A stretch of 64,000 nt of DNA. It comes from Marsupella aquatica (Eukaryota; Marchantiophyta). Shown here piece after piece: positions 12,203 through 22,024 of the stretch; position 1 is the first letter of the stretch; each line of letters begins with the position of its first letter. The DNA lies in contig OZ316892.1 in assembly GCA_973895155.1 (NCBI GenBank), positions 20,150,001-20,214,000 on the forward strand. Reading direction: 5' to 3'. The translations under genes were made by a program, and so were the position numbers. The notes beneath the pieces are model-generated. The model searched no databases, was not told where the DNA came from, and worked only from the letters and a program-made list of their open reading frames with translations.

Positions 12203-12784
12203 TTGGGATATATCATTTGGCTTAAAAGAGTCATGAGCAAACCTGGTCTAGAGAGCTTCAGATATCTATGCCTAATATTTGACGTTTTGGACAGAAGCCA
12301 AGATGGTCTACTGGCGGGATATTTTGTATTTGTTGAAATACTACTACCTGGACTTCCAAATTTCATTGTCGCGGAATTGATATGGCCTCGGATCAAGGAG
12401 TCTTTTAATTCCTCGACTAATACAGGAAATTTCTCAATAAAGGAATTGGATGAGTTTGTAGGACTATCTTCGGTGTGTCGCAGATGGCGCCACCTTGTTG
12501 GGAATACCTATGTTCTGGGTGTAATCAAGTTGAGTTTATTAGATTTGGCTTTCCCAGGAAATCCTACTAAACCGATCGGAAATGAGTCTCTCTCATCGAT
12601 AGTTCAAAGTTTCTTCCAGAAATACCCAAGAATTAAATTCATGGGGTCAATGTCCAGAGATCTTAGGGAACTCTTCACGAAGACTTATGATGCTCTTCAC
12701 CCTCTTGAAAAATGGAAATTTACAGTCAGATGCCACGAAGTTGGATACCTTGAGGGTGACATCTACACTTTTAAGGAATTCTAG
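12203..12784 (+). CDS. F-box-like module 1
   Basis: Open frame of 193 codons. The informative part begins near residue 45: LLPGLPNFIVAELIWPRI, then SSVCRRWRHLVGNTYVLGVI. The pattern LP-x-x-IV-x-x-x-IWP followed by V(S/C)xxW resembles an F-box, the domain that links substrates to SCF ubiquitin ligases. The same pattern recurs in two modules downstream (12850-13416 and 13451-13977), so this is a tandem family. The first ~40 residues are probably intron or leader, because the other modules start directly with an IW(S/D) segment. A palindrome-containing stretch (12791-12808) with a good acceptor, AAAAGCAG at about 12850, separates it from module 2. The donor side is not resolved. It could equally be one exon of a longer multi-domain gene. 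Confidence 0.4.
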   Translation: MGYIIWLKRVMSKPGLESFRYLCLIFDVLDRSQDGLLAGYFVFVEILLPGLPNFIVAELIWPRIKESFNSSTNTGNFSIKELDEFVGLSSVCRRWRHLVGNTYVLGVIKLSLLDLAFPGNPTKPIGNESLSSIVQSFFQKYPRIKFMGSMSRDLRELFTKTYDALHPLEKWKFTVRCHEVGYLEGDIYTFKEF

Positions 12785-12849
12785 TTAACCTACGTGACCA
12801 AGCGCGTCGTATGTCTTCTAACAATGTTTTGTGATATGATAAAAGCAGG

Positions 12850-13416
12850 ATGAGCCAACTTTTGAATGAGGCTCGAGATTTCCTTTCATCTCATGAAAGG
12901 AAATAGAAAACAATATGGGATACGCTGGATGAAACCTCCTCTAGTCTCATTGGAGGAATACCAGATGTTTTGGTCATTTCAAACATTTGGCCAATACTCT
13001 ACAAACACTTTATTTCAATTGAAGGATTGCGTAGATATTGACACCCCGATAACGATTTGGTTATCGATAGGGTCTGAGACCTTATTCGGCTTGGAGCTTG
13101 TAGCAAGAAGTGGAACTTTTTAGTTACAAATACAAGGTTATGGGCTATCCTCAAACAAGCAAACCGGATTGTCGATGACGCAAATGAAGCACTTTACTAC
13201 ATACCCAAAATTGACGAGTTGGAGTTTGACTCAGTCTGTCGAGTTATTCGATAGGGTATTTCTATGCTTCCAGAAATATATGTTCTTGGGACTACTACTT
13301 CTGACAAAATCGTATTATTTACGAACAAATATAACTATTTAGATGAGGAAGAACGAGATGTTCTACTCGAAAGGTTTGGTAGATTTTCTCAGAATCTAGG
13401 TGGTCCTAGTTCTTAA
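12850..13416 (+). pseudogene. F-box-like module 2, four nonsense codons
   Basis: One continuous frame from ATG 12850 to TAA about 13416, homologous to its neighbours: LIGGIPDVLVISNIWPIL, then LGACSKKWNFLVTNTRLW. It is interrupted by TAG 12904-12906, TGA 13039-13041, TGA 13075-13077 and TAG 13252-13254. Reading continues in the same frame after every stop, with no indel. Each stop is one C-to-T step from a Gln or Arg codon (CAG, CGA). A hallmark F-box core is still readable. The module is flanked by intron-like sequence on both sides, so it may have been an internal exon. Confidence 0.6.
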
Positions 13417-13450
13417 TGGATAGGTTCTTGTTCTTAATCTTTTCCATATT

Positions 13451-14536
13451 ATGTTGCAGTCCTTTGATATGAATCAAAAATCTCATCGTCAAATGATGAT
13501 GGAGCGCATTGCACGTGCAAAGGTTATGAACCGAAACATGATATGGAGTCAAGCTAAAGACCTGATACCCGGTCTTCCGGATGATATTGTCGAGAAATAT
13601 ATTTGGTCATTAGTCAAAGAGTTTTTCCACTGTCTTGGGAATTTGTCGGATAATGCGATTAAAAATCGGGTCATGGACTTGATCGCCATTCGAACAGTCA
13701 GTAAGAAGTGGTGCCACATAGTTACTTATAGTAGTACTTGGGCGAAGATCACCTTGGTAGCTTACGACTTCACTGATAGACCAGGATATGAATCGCTTCG
13801 AAGGCATTTGACTTCACGGAGTGTAGCATTCAGATTTACAGAATCCATCAGAATTCTCCCGCCGTTGGACATTATGGGTGGATTTGAAGGATCTAAACTT
13901 GACACGTTTAGGAACCTTTGGTTTTGGTTAGATGAAGATGAGCAAGAAGTTTGGGTCAGGATAAACGTTCCTAAAATGTAATTCGGCATGACGCGACCAT
14001 GCGCGTGTTAGTATTTTATAATAAACGTTTAACTTTCAATATTTGTCTATTTCAGAATGGATCCTACCGGAACTTCAAAGCGGAAAAGAGACTCATCTAA
14101 AGCTGCTTCTCGTAAGAAAGCCAAGACAAAAATGACTCCCGCGGAGACATCCATACTTGCATATCAAGGAAAGTCAATTAGAGAGAGAACAACGAAGACA
14201 AAGAGTATCCATCTCTTTGAATCGACTGAGATATCCGATTTTGGAATAGTCGTTCGCAATGGGGCTGTCCGTCTTGTGGTGGCAAAAAATGATAAAGCTA
14301 CAATTTTGGAGAGATCACAAATTCTTGGGTGTTTCTTTGAGAAGAACATGAAAGTTAAAGAGTGTACAAAGGGATTGGTTCTGCTAGTCAGCGACGACCA
14401 GCAGGAGGACAAAACAAGCATTTGTTTGGATCGAACGCAATATGTAACCTTCAATCAGCCCAAAATCGATGATCTTCTAGGTGCAAGGCATGCCTTGGAA
14501 AAGGTTACTAGTTTGAGAAGTGATGCTGCTTTTTAG
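13451..14536 (+). CDS. F-box-like module 3 spliced to a basic protein segment
   Basis: Exon 13451-13977 encodes MIWSQAKDLIPGLPDDIVEK and TVSKKWCHIVTYSSTW, the clearest F-box-like match of the three modules. A 78-bp intron (GTAATT at 13978, TTTCAG ending at 14055) carries a palindrome (13991-14006). Splicing joins the frame exactly into exon 14056-14536, which begins MDPTGTSKRKRD and then has a Lys-rich stretch and LVSDDQQEDKTSICLD. That continuity is the best evidence that the F-box-like and following segments belong to one gene. The frame meets TAG at 14534-14536. Coding-like sequence resumes in another frame just after (KWVQSEADRDPDYNG), suggesting a further intron or a frameshift. Confidence 0.5.
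13991..14006. repeat. Intronic interrupted palindrome
   Basis: ACGCGACCATGCGCGT inside the 78-bp intron 13978-14055, 13 bp after the donor site. Confidence 0.75.
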
Positions 14537-14552
14537 TCCCTGTGAAGTGGGT

Positions 14553-14925
14553 TCAGTCGGAGGCCGATAGAGATCCCGACTACAATGGGGTGCCCTACGA
14601 TTCGGCGTCAAAGGAGGAGGACATTATGACCAGTCATTTTTGGATAGTCGAAGGCCAGCACACAATAATGGCGTACAAATTGCTGAAAGAGGATGACAAA
14701 GTCAGCCAAGTTGTATGAGATGCTTGCGGTACTATAGAAGCTGTAATGTTTTGGGCAACGCTCAACAACGACAATAATGTTCATTTGATGGGATTATCGA
14801 AAGCTCTGAACCACTGTCATCAAACATCAATGGAAGAAGGATAGTTTCTCACCATTGTACGATAGTGTCGTAATATCTGGAACTCATTTGGGTGGTCTGG
14901 ATCACATTATCGTCATCCAAATTGG
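14553..14925 (+). pseudogene. ParB-like GQH module, broken
   Basis: Coding-like frame with KWVQSEADRDPDYNG, FWIVEGQHTIMAYKLLKEDD and then ATLNNDNNVHLMGLSKALNH. The I-x-GQH-x-x-x-A core followed some 50 residues later by an N-N-D-N block resembles ParB/sulfiredoxin-fold (DGQHR-type) domains as seen in ParB-methyltransferase fusions. That match is by eye and uncertain. TGA at 14716-14718 interrupts the frame and is one step from CGA. Near 14810 the coding frame shifts by one base: LSKALN is followed in the next frame by TTVIKHQWKKDSFSPLYDS. A donor GTATAT at about 14926 then opens an intron (to about 15062) that holds two palindromes. Confidence 0.35.
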
Positions 14926-14973
14926 AAGGTATATAAATAACCCTCTTCGATCACATTATCGTTTAAAATTTTG

Positions 14974-15028
14974 TCACGCGAACGGTCGCGTCAAGCTTAG
15001 AATTTTTCTCACGCGAACGGTCGCGTCA
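14974..15028. repeat. Two identical intronic palindromes
   Basis: TCACGCGAACGGTCGCGTCA at 14974-14993 and again, identical, at 15009-15028, with the repeated flank CTTAGAATTTT/CTTAGAATTG between and after. Both lie in the intron of about 14926-15062. Confidence 0.8.
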
Positions 15029-15062
15029 ATCTTAGAATTGTCATGTTTCCATTGTTTTTCAG

Positions 15063-16783
15063 GTATTTATGAGAGCTACGAGTTTTGTTTGCCCATGGGC
15101 TCAAATGGGGAAGAACGAAATGATGAAATTTGGAGAATTGGCTTCGTTTCTCTTTACGAAACATTCAAGAAGTGGATGGAGGTCTACAAACTATCAAGGA
15201 CAGGAGAGCTTGTAATTTACAATGGAATTTTACACAGGGACGCCATCAAAATTGCGGATAATCCATCATGTGCTTATCATCTTTTGAAGAAGACGTTCCG
15301 TTCTTGTCAAGGGTGCTCAAACTCGGTTCTTCGAAAGGTAGCGGAATATATTTTGAGCGGAAGACTGTCTATACTCAAAAACCGAAGCATCAAAGTGAAA
15401 TCTGGGAAGGCAAGGAAGTCCTCTGAGGCTCCAGTGTTGTCAACGACCAGCATGAGTTTGGAGCAATTCTGTATAAAGAAGAAGACGAAAGTTGAGTTTG
15501 AGATTTTATTATTGAGTAAACTCAACGGGGATACATCCACCCGAACGGAGCTGAAAAGTCTGACAGATTCAGCGCAGAAATTGCGGGTCAAAGAAATGAT
15601 TGATCACTTTAAGCTCGACAAGATGGTGCTGAAGCAGTTGAGAGATGCGTTGAGTGGTTATCTGAAGAAGTGCTTAAATGTAAATATTAGTAATGATAAT
15701 TTGTTGAAAGAGATCAACCTGATATTCTACAGGTTGGTGGAAGGAATACAGAAATCAGTTGATAGTCAAGGAAACCAACTAGTGCGGCCGGTCGGTGAGA
15801 GGCTGAAATTGCGATCCCTACAGGATATACAAAATGCTGGGTTTGCAGACTGTATCATACGTGAAGACAAGAACCTTGCGAGCTTGATTTATTTTGATCC
15901 CTCATCAATGGGAGATTTACGTCCGCCAAATTGCTCATTCTATGAGGGGTTATTTTGTGCTACTAGCGAGATAGGGGCAAAACCACACCATGTGGTTATT
16001 ATTGTAGCCTCTCCCGTTGAGTCTTACTTAATCAAATGGGAATTAGGGAAGTACACACACTATGTTGCTGTCGATAGCCATTATATTCAGAAGCGGCCAA
16101 AGGAGAAGAAGCTTATTGTAACCTATGCTTTTCACAGCTTGACCTTCAGCACAATGGGCGATCCACAAGCCCTCGAGTTCCAATTGGTCTCCAAATATCG
16201 GATTGAGAAGATAGCCAATTTTGAAGAGAGCGGCGAGTTCACGACACCTTCCCCATAAAAGATACTTCCATTCTTTTGAAAGTATTGTTAGTCAATTCGT
16301 CCAATGTGGGGAATGGGCTATATGCTTCGGTGAGGGAACGAACTTGATCCAGTGCTTAATGGTAAGTTTTAAGATTTATATTTTGGGGTTTTGATTTTAA
16401 GATTATTTAGATTATTATATTCTCAATTAATATTGTGAACTAATTTTGGCTTTTTTTACAGGATGCTGGATCCAATGTAAAATATTACTGCCCTGTGGCA
16501 ACGCATAGGGAGTTGTCTTGTTTCTTGCAATACACCACGGCAACAATTGATACAACGTTGTCATTGATTGACCCAGTACGGGCTAGTATAGAAAAATGTA
16601 TAGATAAATTAATGAAGTACCGTCCATCCGTAATTGCTCTTAGGGCTGATATTTTGGATGTCCTCCACAAACAACATATCCCTGATAATATTTGTAATCA
16701 ATTATTGCAAGAGTATGCACTCTCTGAAGATTCCGATCGATTGTACATTCGACCAACGGAGTACCCTAGTGGGCCAATCCAAG
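15063..16783 (+). CDS. Unknown segment with amino-methyltransferase-like motif order
   Basis: Main exon about 15063-16361, intron 16362-16461 (GTAAGT ... TTACAG), next exon 16462-16783. The first ~400 codons are open (WMEVYKLSRTGELVIYNG; YFDPSSMGDLRPPNCSFYEG; HHVVIIVASPVESYLIKW). After about 16258 the coding frame shifts by one base and reads FVQCGEWAICFGEGTNLIQC, running in frame across the intron into DAGSNVKYYCPVATHRELSC. DP-x-x followed later by F-G-x-G is the permuted (beta-class) order of DNA N4/N6 amino-methyltransferases. Here DPPY/W would be DPSS, so activity is doubtful. With the ParB-like module upstream, the layout recalls phage ParB-methyltransferase fusions. I hold this as a hypothesis; a structural fold search would decide. 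Confidence 0.3.
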
Positions 16784-16819
16784 GTAGGTTACTTTTGAAA
16801 CCTCTTACTTTTTATTGCG

Positions 16820-16878
16820 TCACGCAAACATGCGCGTGGACATTCTTAACATTTCTTTTCACGCGAATATGCGCGTGA
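16820..16878. repeat. Two intronic palindromes
   Basis: TCACGCAAACATGCGCGTG (16820-16838) and TCACGCGAATATGCGCGTGA (16859-16878) in the 128-bp intron 16784-16911 (GTAGGT ... TTCAG). Confidence 0.8.
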
Positions 16879-16911
16879 GTCATTCTTATCAAATGATCTG
16901 ATTTTATTCAG

Positions 16912-18692
16912 ATCAAGTCGACTGCGGCTTCAATGTTGAGGATGCAGGGAGCAATGGTGATGCGGATGGTGAAGGTGAAGGTGACACGGAAGGTGACGCG
17001 GATGGGGATGTCAATGACCAAGATCCAGAGTGGATGACCGATACGCAGAACAACGTCGGAGATTCCGACAATAGAGGAGATGAAGAGAGTGACGGAGAGG
17101 AGATGAAGGACGCTGAGGACACTGATGAAGAGGACGAGGAGATGGAGGGTTCTGAGGACATTGAGGACTCTGATGAAGAGGCCACAAAGGAGCCTCGATA
17201 TGAGGTGGACCGAGAGGAGGCGGCCCGGTAGGAGGAGGCTAGAGCGGAGGCGGCCCGGCAGGAGGAAGCCCGGCTGGAGGAGGCCCGGCAGGAGGCGGCC
17301 CGGTAAGAGGAGTTTCAAAAGAAGGAGGCGGCCCGGCAGGAGGAGGCCAGAGAGGAGGCGGTCTAGCAGGAGGAGGCCCGGCAGGAGGCGGCCCGGCAAG
17401 AGGAGCTTCAAAAGAAGAAGGCGTCCCGACAAGAGGCATCCCGACAAGAGGCATCCCAACAAGAGGCGGCCCGGCAAGAGGAGCTTCAAAAGAAGGAGAC
17501 TAAGAAGAAAAAGGTGGTAGCTAGAAAAGCAACTACCGCGGAGAAGAAGGAGAAAGCCGAGGCTGAGAAAGCAGAGGCTGAGAAAGCTGAGGCTGAGAAA
17601 GCCGAGGCTGAGAAAGCCGAGGCTGAGAAAGCGGAGGCCGAGAAAGCGGAGGCTGAGAAAGCCCAGGCTGAGAAAGCGAAGGCAGAGGAAGCGGAGGCCG
17701 AGAAAGGGGAGGCCAAGAAAGTAGAGGCGGAGAAAATGGAGGCTGAGAAAGCAGAGGCGGAGAAAGCCCAGGCTGAGAAAGCCCAGGCTGAGAAAGAGGA
17801 GGCTGCGAGAGTCCTTTTAGTGACAGAGGCAAATCGGGCCAAGGCGGAGAGTGTGGCGGCTGAGAGGCTGCTGGCCGAGAGGATGGCGGACGAGACCGCA
17901 AGACCAGAGAGGGTGGAGGCGGAGAAGTTGGAGGCAAAAAAGGTCAATTCCGCAAGACTGGAGAGAGAAGAAGCCGCAAGACTGGAGGCAGCAAGGAAGG
18001 AGGCCAAGAGGGCCAAGGATCTTTCGCTTATTCCTGAGGCACAACGTCTACCAAAAATAAAGTTGAATTTGAAGAAGCCTTCTTCACCCTCAGTTGCAGT
18101 TAAGAAGAAAATATTAGACTATTTTCTTCGCCCGGAGTTTGAATTTAACGATCCACCCTTAAGTACGGTCTTGTTGGATGATTGGAATAAATATTCACCG
18201 GAGCAGCTCTGAGTCCAAGCAGTCCTTGCTTTGCAATATTGGAAGGGTCTTTTGATTACCGAGGAGAAGACTGCCACTGCATCCAGAATGGAGACAATCA
18301 TCAATAATGTTCGCTTTTCCGAGAATCGAGTGCAAGACCTGGGAACGTCTTTGGCACCAGACTCGGCTCAAGTCGTTAAGAAACTAACAGCTGACTTGAT
18401 GCGACCGGGTTCGTGGTCTCAACCCCAAAATATTGCAGAGGTCACTCGCGCAGAAATTGTGGCACCGGATATTTTGGAATCGGATTCCCAGATTGTGGAA
18501 TATTTGAATCAAATGCCACAACCATTTGAAGGTCTTCCCGCCTCATCGCTCCAACCTTCGCAAATTGGTCTGGTGGAGCGATCACTGCGGTCTCGAGGAG
18601 GGCTGAAGGATGTTGTTGCGAAGGAGGCACCCAAGAGATCAGCTGTGAAAAGACCGGATCCACCCAATCCAAAGGTCATTCGCAAGCTATAA
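16912..18692 (+). pseudogene. Acidic and EAEKA-repeat coiled-coil region, several stops
   Basis: Splicing across 16784-16911 continues the upstream frame into DGEGEGDTEGDADGD and a long Asp/Glu run, then repeats of RQEEAR and EELQKKK (17200-17510), then about 25 units of AEKAE (17540-17800), and finally a less repetitive tail (LVERSLRSRGGLKDVVAKEA). The composition predicts a long charged helix or coiled coil and a low-complexity acidic region, probably linking the upstream modules to the Ulp1 domain. In-frame stops are TAG 17229-17231, TAA 17304-17306, TAG 17364-17366 and TGA 18210-18212. Three replace Gln in the RQEEAR repeat and one fits Arg, although Glu and Lys codons are far commoner here. 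The frame is otherwise continuous for about 1.8 kb. Confidence 0.55.
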
Positions 18693-18828
18693 GCTTAAAG
18701 TTTCTATTATAATAGATGTCATTATTTTATTATTGATTTGTTATTGTTTCTGTTTTCTGAGGTAGAACCCTTAGGCTACAACCTCAGTACGTTATTTGAA
18801 GGCGTACTGAAATCTCTGTTTTTTGCAG

Positions 18829-19617
18829 TTTTTTGAAAATTTGGCTAGTCGAATAGATCAATGCCTTGATCCTTCTAAGGATATGGAAGAGCTATTGACC
18901 AAGTTCTTACAACACTCGATCAAGAGGAAACATATGATGTGTCTGAGACCGCGCGAGTTGCTCACCGATGATATAATTAACGCTTATTTGAGTTTTCTTG
19001 AACTAATTCTCGATAGAGTTGGAAAGTCAGACCTTGTCAAATTCTTCCAAACACACCATTTTGAGCTTCTCTCCATGGATCCTACCATTTTTGATGAGGA
19101 GAGAGCAGCTTGGACAAAGGAGTTTCCGCTAAAAATTAGTGAATACGACAAACTGGTCTTTCTAATACACAATGCTGTGAAAGAACATTGGTCATTGGTA
19201 GTTGTGTATCCGAAGGAGAAACGGCTTGAGTACCTAGATTCTCTAGTTCATAATCGACAAAATCCTGGGGTGCTAGATATTGTTGGGAAGTACTACGCCG
19301 ACGAAATTGGCTGGAGAACTGGTGTCAACTTGGATCGCTCAGGTTGGGAACAGATATATTGGAATGATATTCCTCACCAGAGTGACGGCCACAATTATGG
19401 TGTGTTTATCTTGAGATACGCCAAGTGCTTGTGTCAAGGAAATGAAATTAATTTTTCCGCGGATCAAATTGAGAAATTCCGTAGGGAGATAGTCTTGTCG
19501 TTATTTGACATGGACTTCCGCAAGCCGACGTCCGCAAGTAACCTAGTTATCGGGATCCGTGTTGCTATGATTGACATTTCCGATGGAATTCCAGCACTGA
19601 ACGACCGTCTTGTACAG
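18829..19617 (+). CDS. Ulp1-like (C48) cysteine protease domain, catalytic Cys replaced by Tyr
   Basis: The exon begins after TTTTTTGCAG (ending at 18828) and ends at the donor CAG-GTAATA (19618). Its order matches Ulp1/SENP proteases, which process SUMO or deconjugate it from substrates: LRPRELLTDDIINAYLSFLE (substrate-binding start), His in EHWSLVVVYP (codon 19186-19188), Asp in LEYLDSL (19237-19239), and the oxyanion Gln in PHQSDG. The nucleophile block, normally DCGVF, reads HNYGVFILRY. The Cys is Tyr (TAT, 19396-19398), one G-to-A step from TGT. There is no stop in the exon. So the fold is intact but proteolysis should be lost, unless this copy works as a binding module. Similar domains also occur in plant transposons, but no transposase lies next to it. 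Confidence 0.75.
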
Positions 19618-19649
19618 GTAATACACTTCATTTCAGTCTCTCTTTGTAG

Positions 19650-19669
19650 TCACGCGATCGTTCGCGTTA
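19650..19669. repeat. Intronic interrupted palindrome
   Basis: TCACGCGATCGTTCGCGTTA inside the 84-bp intron 19618-19701 that follows the Ulp1 exon. Confidence 0.75.
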
Positions 19670-19701
19670 TAAACTTATTTTCAATTCTTAATGTTTTATA
19701 G

Positions 19702-20427
19702 AAGCCTATCCAGAAACCCCCTGATCGAGTATCGAAGGCACCAGTCCAGAAGTCTGGTGATCATCCGGAGGCGAGAAACAAACCGTTCTAGTACGTTCTC
19801 CAAACCCTGCGGCACAAAAATCACAGGTACAGACGGCGCCTAATCCATCGGCAAAGAAGTCACCGGTTTAGAAGAGACTTGTAATTTTCGATCTGAATCG
19901 GGTACTTATCTGGTCAGAGAAGATCAGCCCTGGGATGCCCATTCGGTCAAGGGGTGTGAGACATATGCACAAGGTTATCTATCCAAGGCCTGATTTAATG
20001 GAATTTCTTGAGAAGGTGGCAGATCTATACGACATTGCGATCTGGTCGTGCATGTTCAAACGGAATATTCTATCTTGTGTAAGGCTGATACTTCGACCCA
20101 AAGTTTTGAAACGTATTAAATTTATATGAGGACAAGAATCAACTCGACTTATTAGGAAGAATAATAATGACATCCCCTTATTTGTCAAGTGTCTCTCCGA
20201 CATAACCGCCGATATTAAAGATTACAACATCGAGAATGTCATTCTTATCGATGATGCTGCATATAAGACGAGCCTTAATGACTTCTATTCATCGCTGTAT
20301 CCCGATGCATATTTTGGGCTCGATGATGACCTATTTTTTAGAAAGAAACTATATCCATATCTATGCGACATGTCAATTGACAAGTTGACAGTCCGTGAGC
20401 TCCTTAGTGGATATGGGATTCTAACGT
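19702..20427 (+). pseudogene. FCP1-like HAD phosphatase module 1, N-terminal part, cut by a retrotransposon
   Basis: The exon starts after TTTTATAG (19701), and splicing leaves the Ulp1 frame open into a Lys/Pro linker. A one-base shift near 19785 and TAG 19869-19871 precede RLVIFDLNRVLIWSEK. Then come VIYPRPDLMEFLEKVADLYD, DIAIWSCM and VILIDDAAYKTSLN. These are the blocks of FCP1/SCP HAD phosphatases (DxDx(T/V) nucleophile motif, IWS, (I)DD motif), which act on phospho-Ser/Thr such as the RNA polymerase II CTD. Here the second Asp of DxD is Asn. TGA 20127-20129 replaces a Trp seen in the paralogue near 55.4 kb (KYIWDQ). The domain continues without loss at 29228 beyond the inserted retrotransposon. 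Confidence 0.65.
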
Positions 20428-20574
20428 TGTCGTGGGGATTCCTTTTAGAAGGCTAGAATCTATATTGTGTTATTTGAGTTTATGTGAAGAGGGTTTTACT
20501 TAAAAGCTTCATAGTAGTACTATTAGAGCATATATGTTACATTCTATATGTAGTGTGTACATTCTACAATGGTA

Positions 20575-20775
20575 CACAGTAGTTCCACCAATTACGCATA
20601 GTAGTTTCACCAACTACGCATAGTAGTTGCACCAATTACGTATAGTAGTTTCACCAACTACGCATAGTAGTTGCACCAATTACGCATAGTAGTTTCACCA
20701 ACTACGCATAGTAGTTTCATCAATTACGCGTAATAATTCCACCAACTACGCACAGTAGTTCCACCAACTATGAAT
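20575..20775 (+). repeat. 22-bp minisatellite in the 5' LTR
   Basis: Units of 22 bp built on CATAGTAGTTTCACCAACTA, about nine copies. The 3' LTR has about fourteen (27835-28145), and this accounts for the ~110-bp length difference between the LTRs. It lies upstream of the TATA box, so in U3, where such arrays can act as enhancers. Confidence 0.85.
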
Positions 20776-20874
20776 AGTACTAGCACACTTATAGGTGCTT
20801 GATGCTTGCCACTTGGCTTCCATCCAAGGGTCAAGGCATCGATCCATGCCCTTTTGGAAAACACAAAGGGGCAC

Positions 20875-20882
20875 TATAAATA
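20875..20882 (+). promoter_or_regulatory. LTR TATA box
   Basis: TATAAATA, identical in the 3' LTR at 28245-28252, downstream of the minisatellite. It is the likely core promoter of the element. Confidence 0.6.
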
Positions 20883-21076
20883 AAGTGAAGAGGAGGACAC
20901 TCTCCTCATTTGCATTGTTTGATCTATCGTGTTGGACTCGCAACACTATAAGGAACTCTTCCCCTCTTGTGCACATGTCTTATTTATTATTTACCTCCAT
21001 GTTTGGGTACTAACTTGATTGTTAGTCTTAGAACTATTTTATGTTTTATGTTTATTAGTCTTGAGATCAATTTAGT

Positions 21077-21643
21077 GTGCTTGTAATGAATAATATGATA
21101 AATGGAGTACCTAGAGTTTATCCCCCACCTGCTGTGCCATTTGTCAATCCTTTCTTAATTAGAATTCATTGTCTTAGCAAGCATACCATGAGAATGCATC
21201 TTCTTTATCATTTTGAGTTTGAGTTAATGGAAACAGTTATGAATAGCGATGCACCATTTGTATACCCGATTGTTGTTTATGGAAATGAATGGAATGTAAC
21301 TATTTTTATTTTATATTAGATGGATTTTAATAGACAATCCGTAAATGTACCGGAGTTAGATTTGAATAGGCTTCCTAATAATGTGTCTGATTTTCCTTCA
21401 TCTATTGACATTAGAGTGGTATGCCCTAAGAAGTTTGATTGTAGAGATGTTTTAGTTAGAAAGTATGGAGATGAAAGATACAATGTTATGTTTAGGATGC
21501 CAGAACCTGTGATTATATCATCTATGGTAAATCTTAAGATCATAGTCTTTATTTTCTATAATTGACTTATCTAATTGTAGGATTCGTTGAAAATTGCAAT
21601 CTATGACTTGACTTGGGAAGTAAGTTATGTGGAAAGAGGATAG
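21077..21643 (+). other. Open frames inside the LTR, conserved in both copies
   Basis: An 80-codon frame (21077-21319) abuts an 81-codon frame starting ATG 21320. The second could be extended by splicing a 54-nt GT-AG segment (21527-21580, GTAAAT ... TTGTAG) into SLKIAIYDLTWEVSYVERG before TAG at 21641. Both frames are intact in the 3' LTR (28447-28689 and 28690-28935) despite substitutions. I do not recognise the product (for example LDLNRLPNNVSDFPSSIDI). LTRs rarely carry protein-coding sequence; this may be a captured host fragment or chance. Confidence 0.35.
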
Positions 21644-21861
21644 GCCGATTCGAGGCTTAGTGTGAGGAAGCCGCTCATCGTAGAGTGGGACAAAGGCTGT
21701 GAGAGATATTTTAGAGGATAACGGTGAGAGAAATTGATCGACAAAGGGGATTGCAAGGGTAATGTGAGGTGAGAAAAGGCGTATTTTGGAAAGGTTTCTT
21801 CCAAGATAGGAAAAACAAGAGCTCGGTGCTTCCCAAGAACTGAAGATTCCCCCAACATAAG

Positions 21862-21880
21862 TGGCGACCATACTGGGGAA
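21862..21880 (+). promoter_or_regulatory. Candidate primer binding site
   Basis: TGGCGACCATACTGGGGAA starts 5 bases after the 5' LTR. It resembles the TGGCGACTCnnCTGGGGA primer sites of plant gypsy elements; the matching tRNA was not verified. Confidence 0.55.
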
Positions 21881-22024
21881 CTCTTGGGGCCTATTTTTGG
21901 AAGAAAAAAGGAAGTATTGCATTACTAGAAGAGGCTAACTTGCTTTACTAGACAATTGGTCTAGGGACACCTAGGTGGTGGGCGCCTATTCATTGCGAGA
22001 GAGTAAACAAGTTGATATATAGCA

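Larger units (their letters stand above)
20428..21857 (+). repeat. 5' LTR, about 1430 bp
   Basis: Begins TGTCGTGGGGATTCC. It contains a 22-bp minisatellite (about 20575-20775, roughly nine units alternating TTCACCAACTACG and TGCACCAATTACG), a TATA box at 20875-20882 and two short open frames. Primer-site-like DNA follows immediately. Confidence 0.9.

Noticed and set aside
17533-18016. Long minus-strand frames rich in Pro, Leu, Ser or Ala opposite the coiled-coil region
   Set aside because: They are complementary-strand readings of the AEKAE repeat; composition alone keeps them open.
18829-19617. Ulp1 exon as proof of a Mutator-like (KI-MULE) transposon
   Set aside because: No MULE transposase or long terminal inverted repeats were found around 11-20 kb.
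12203-20427. The multi-domain locus as an endogenised giant-virus segment
   Set aside because: It has many short spliceosomal introns and no viral core gene such as a capsid or packaging ATPase.
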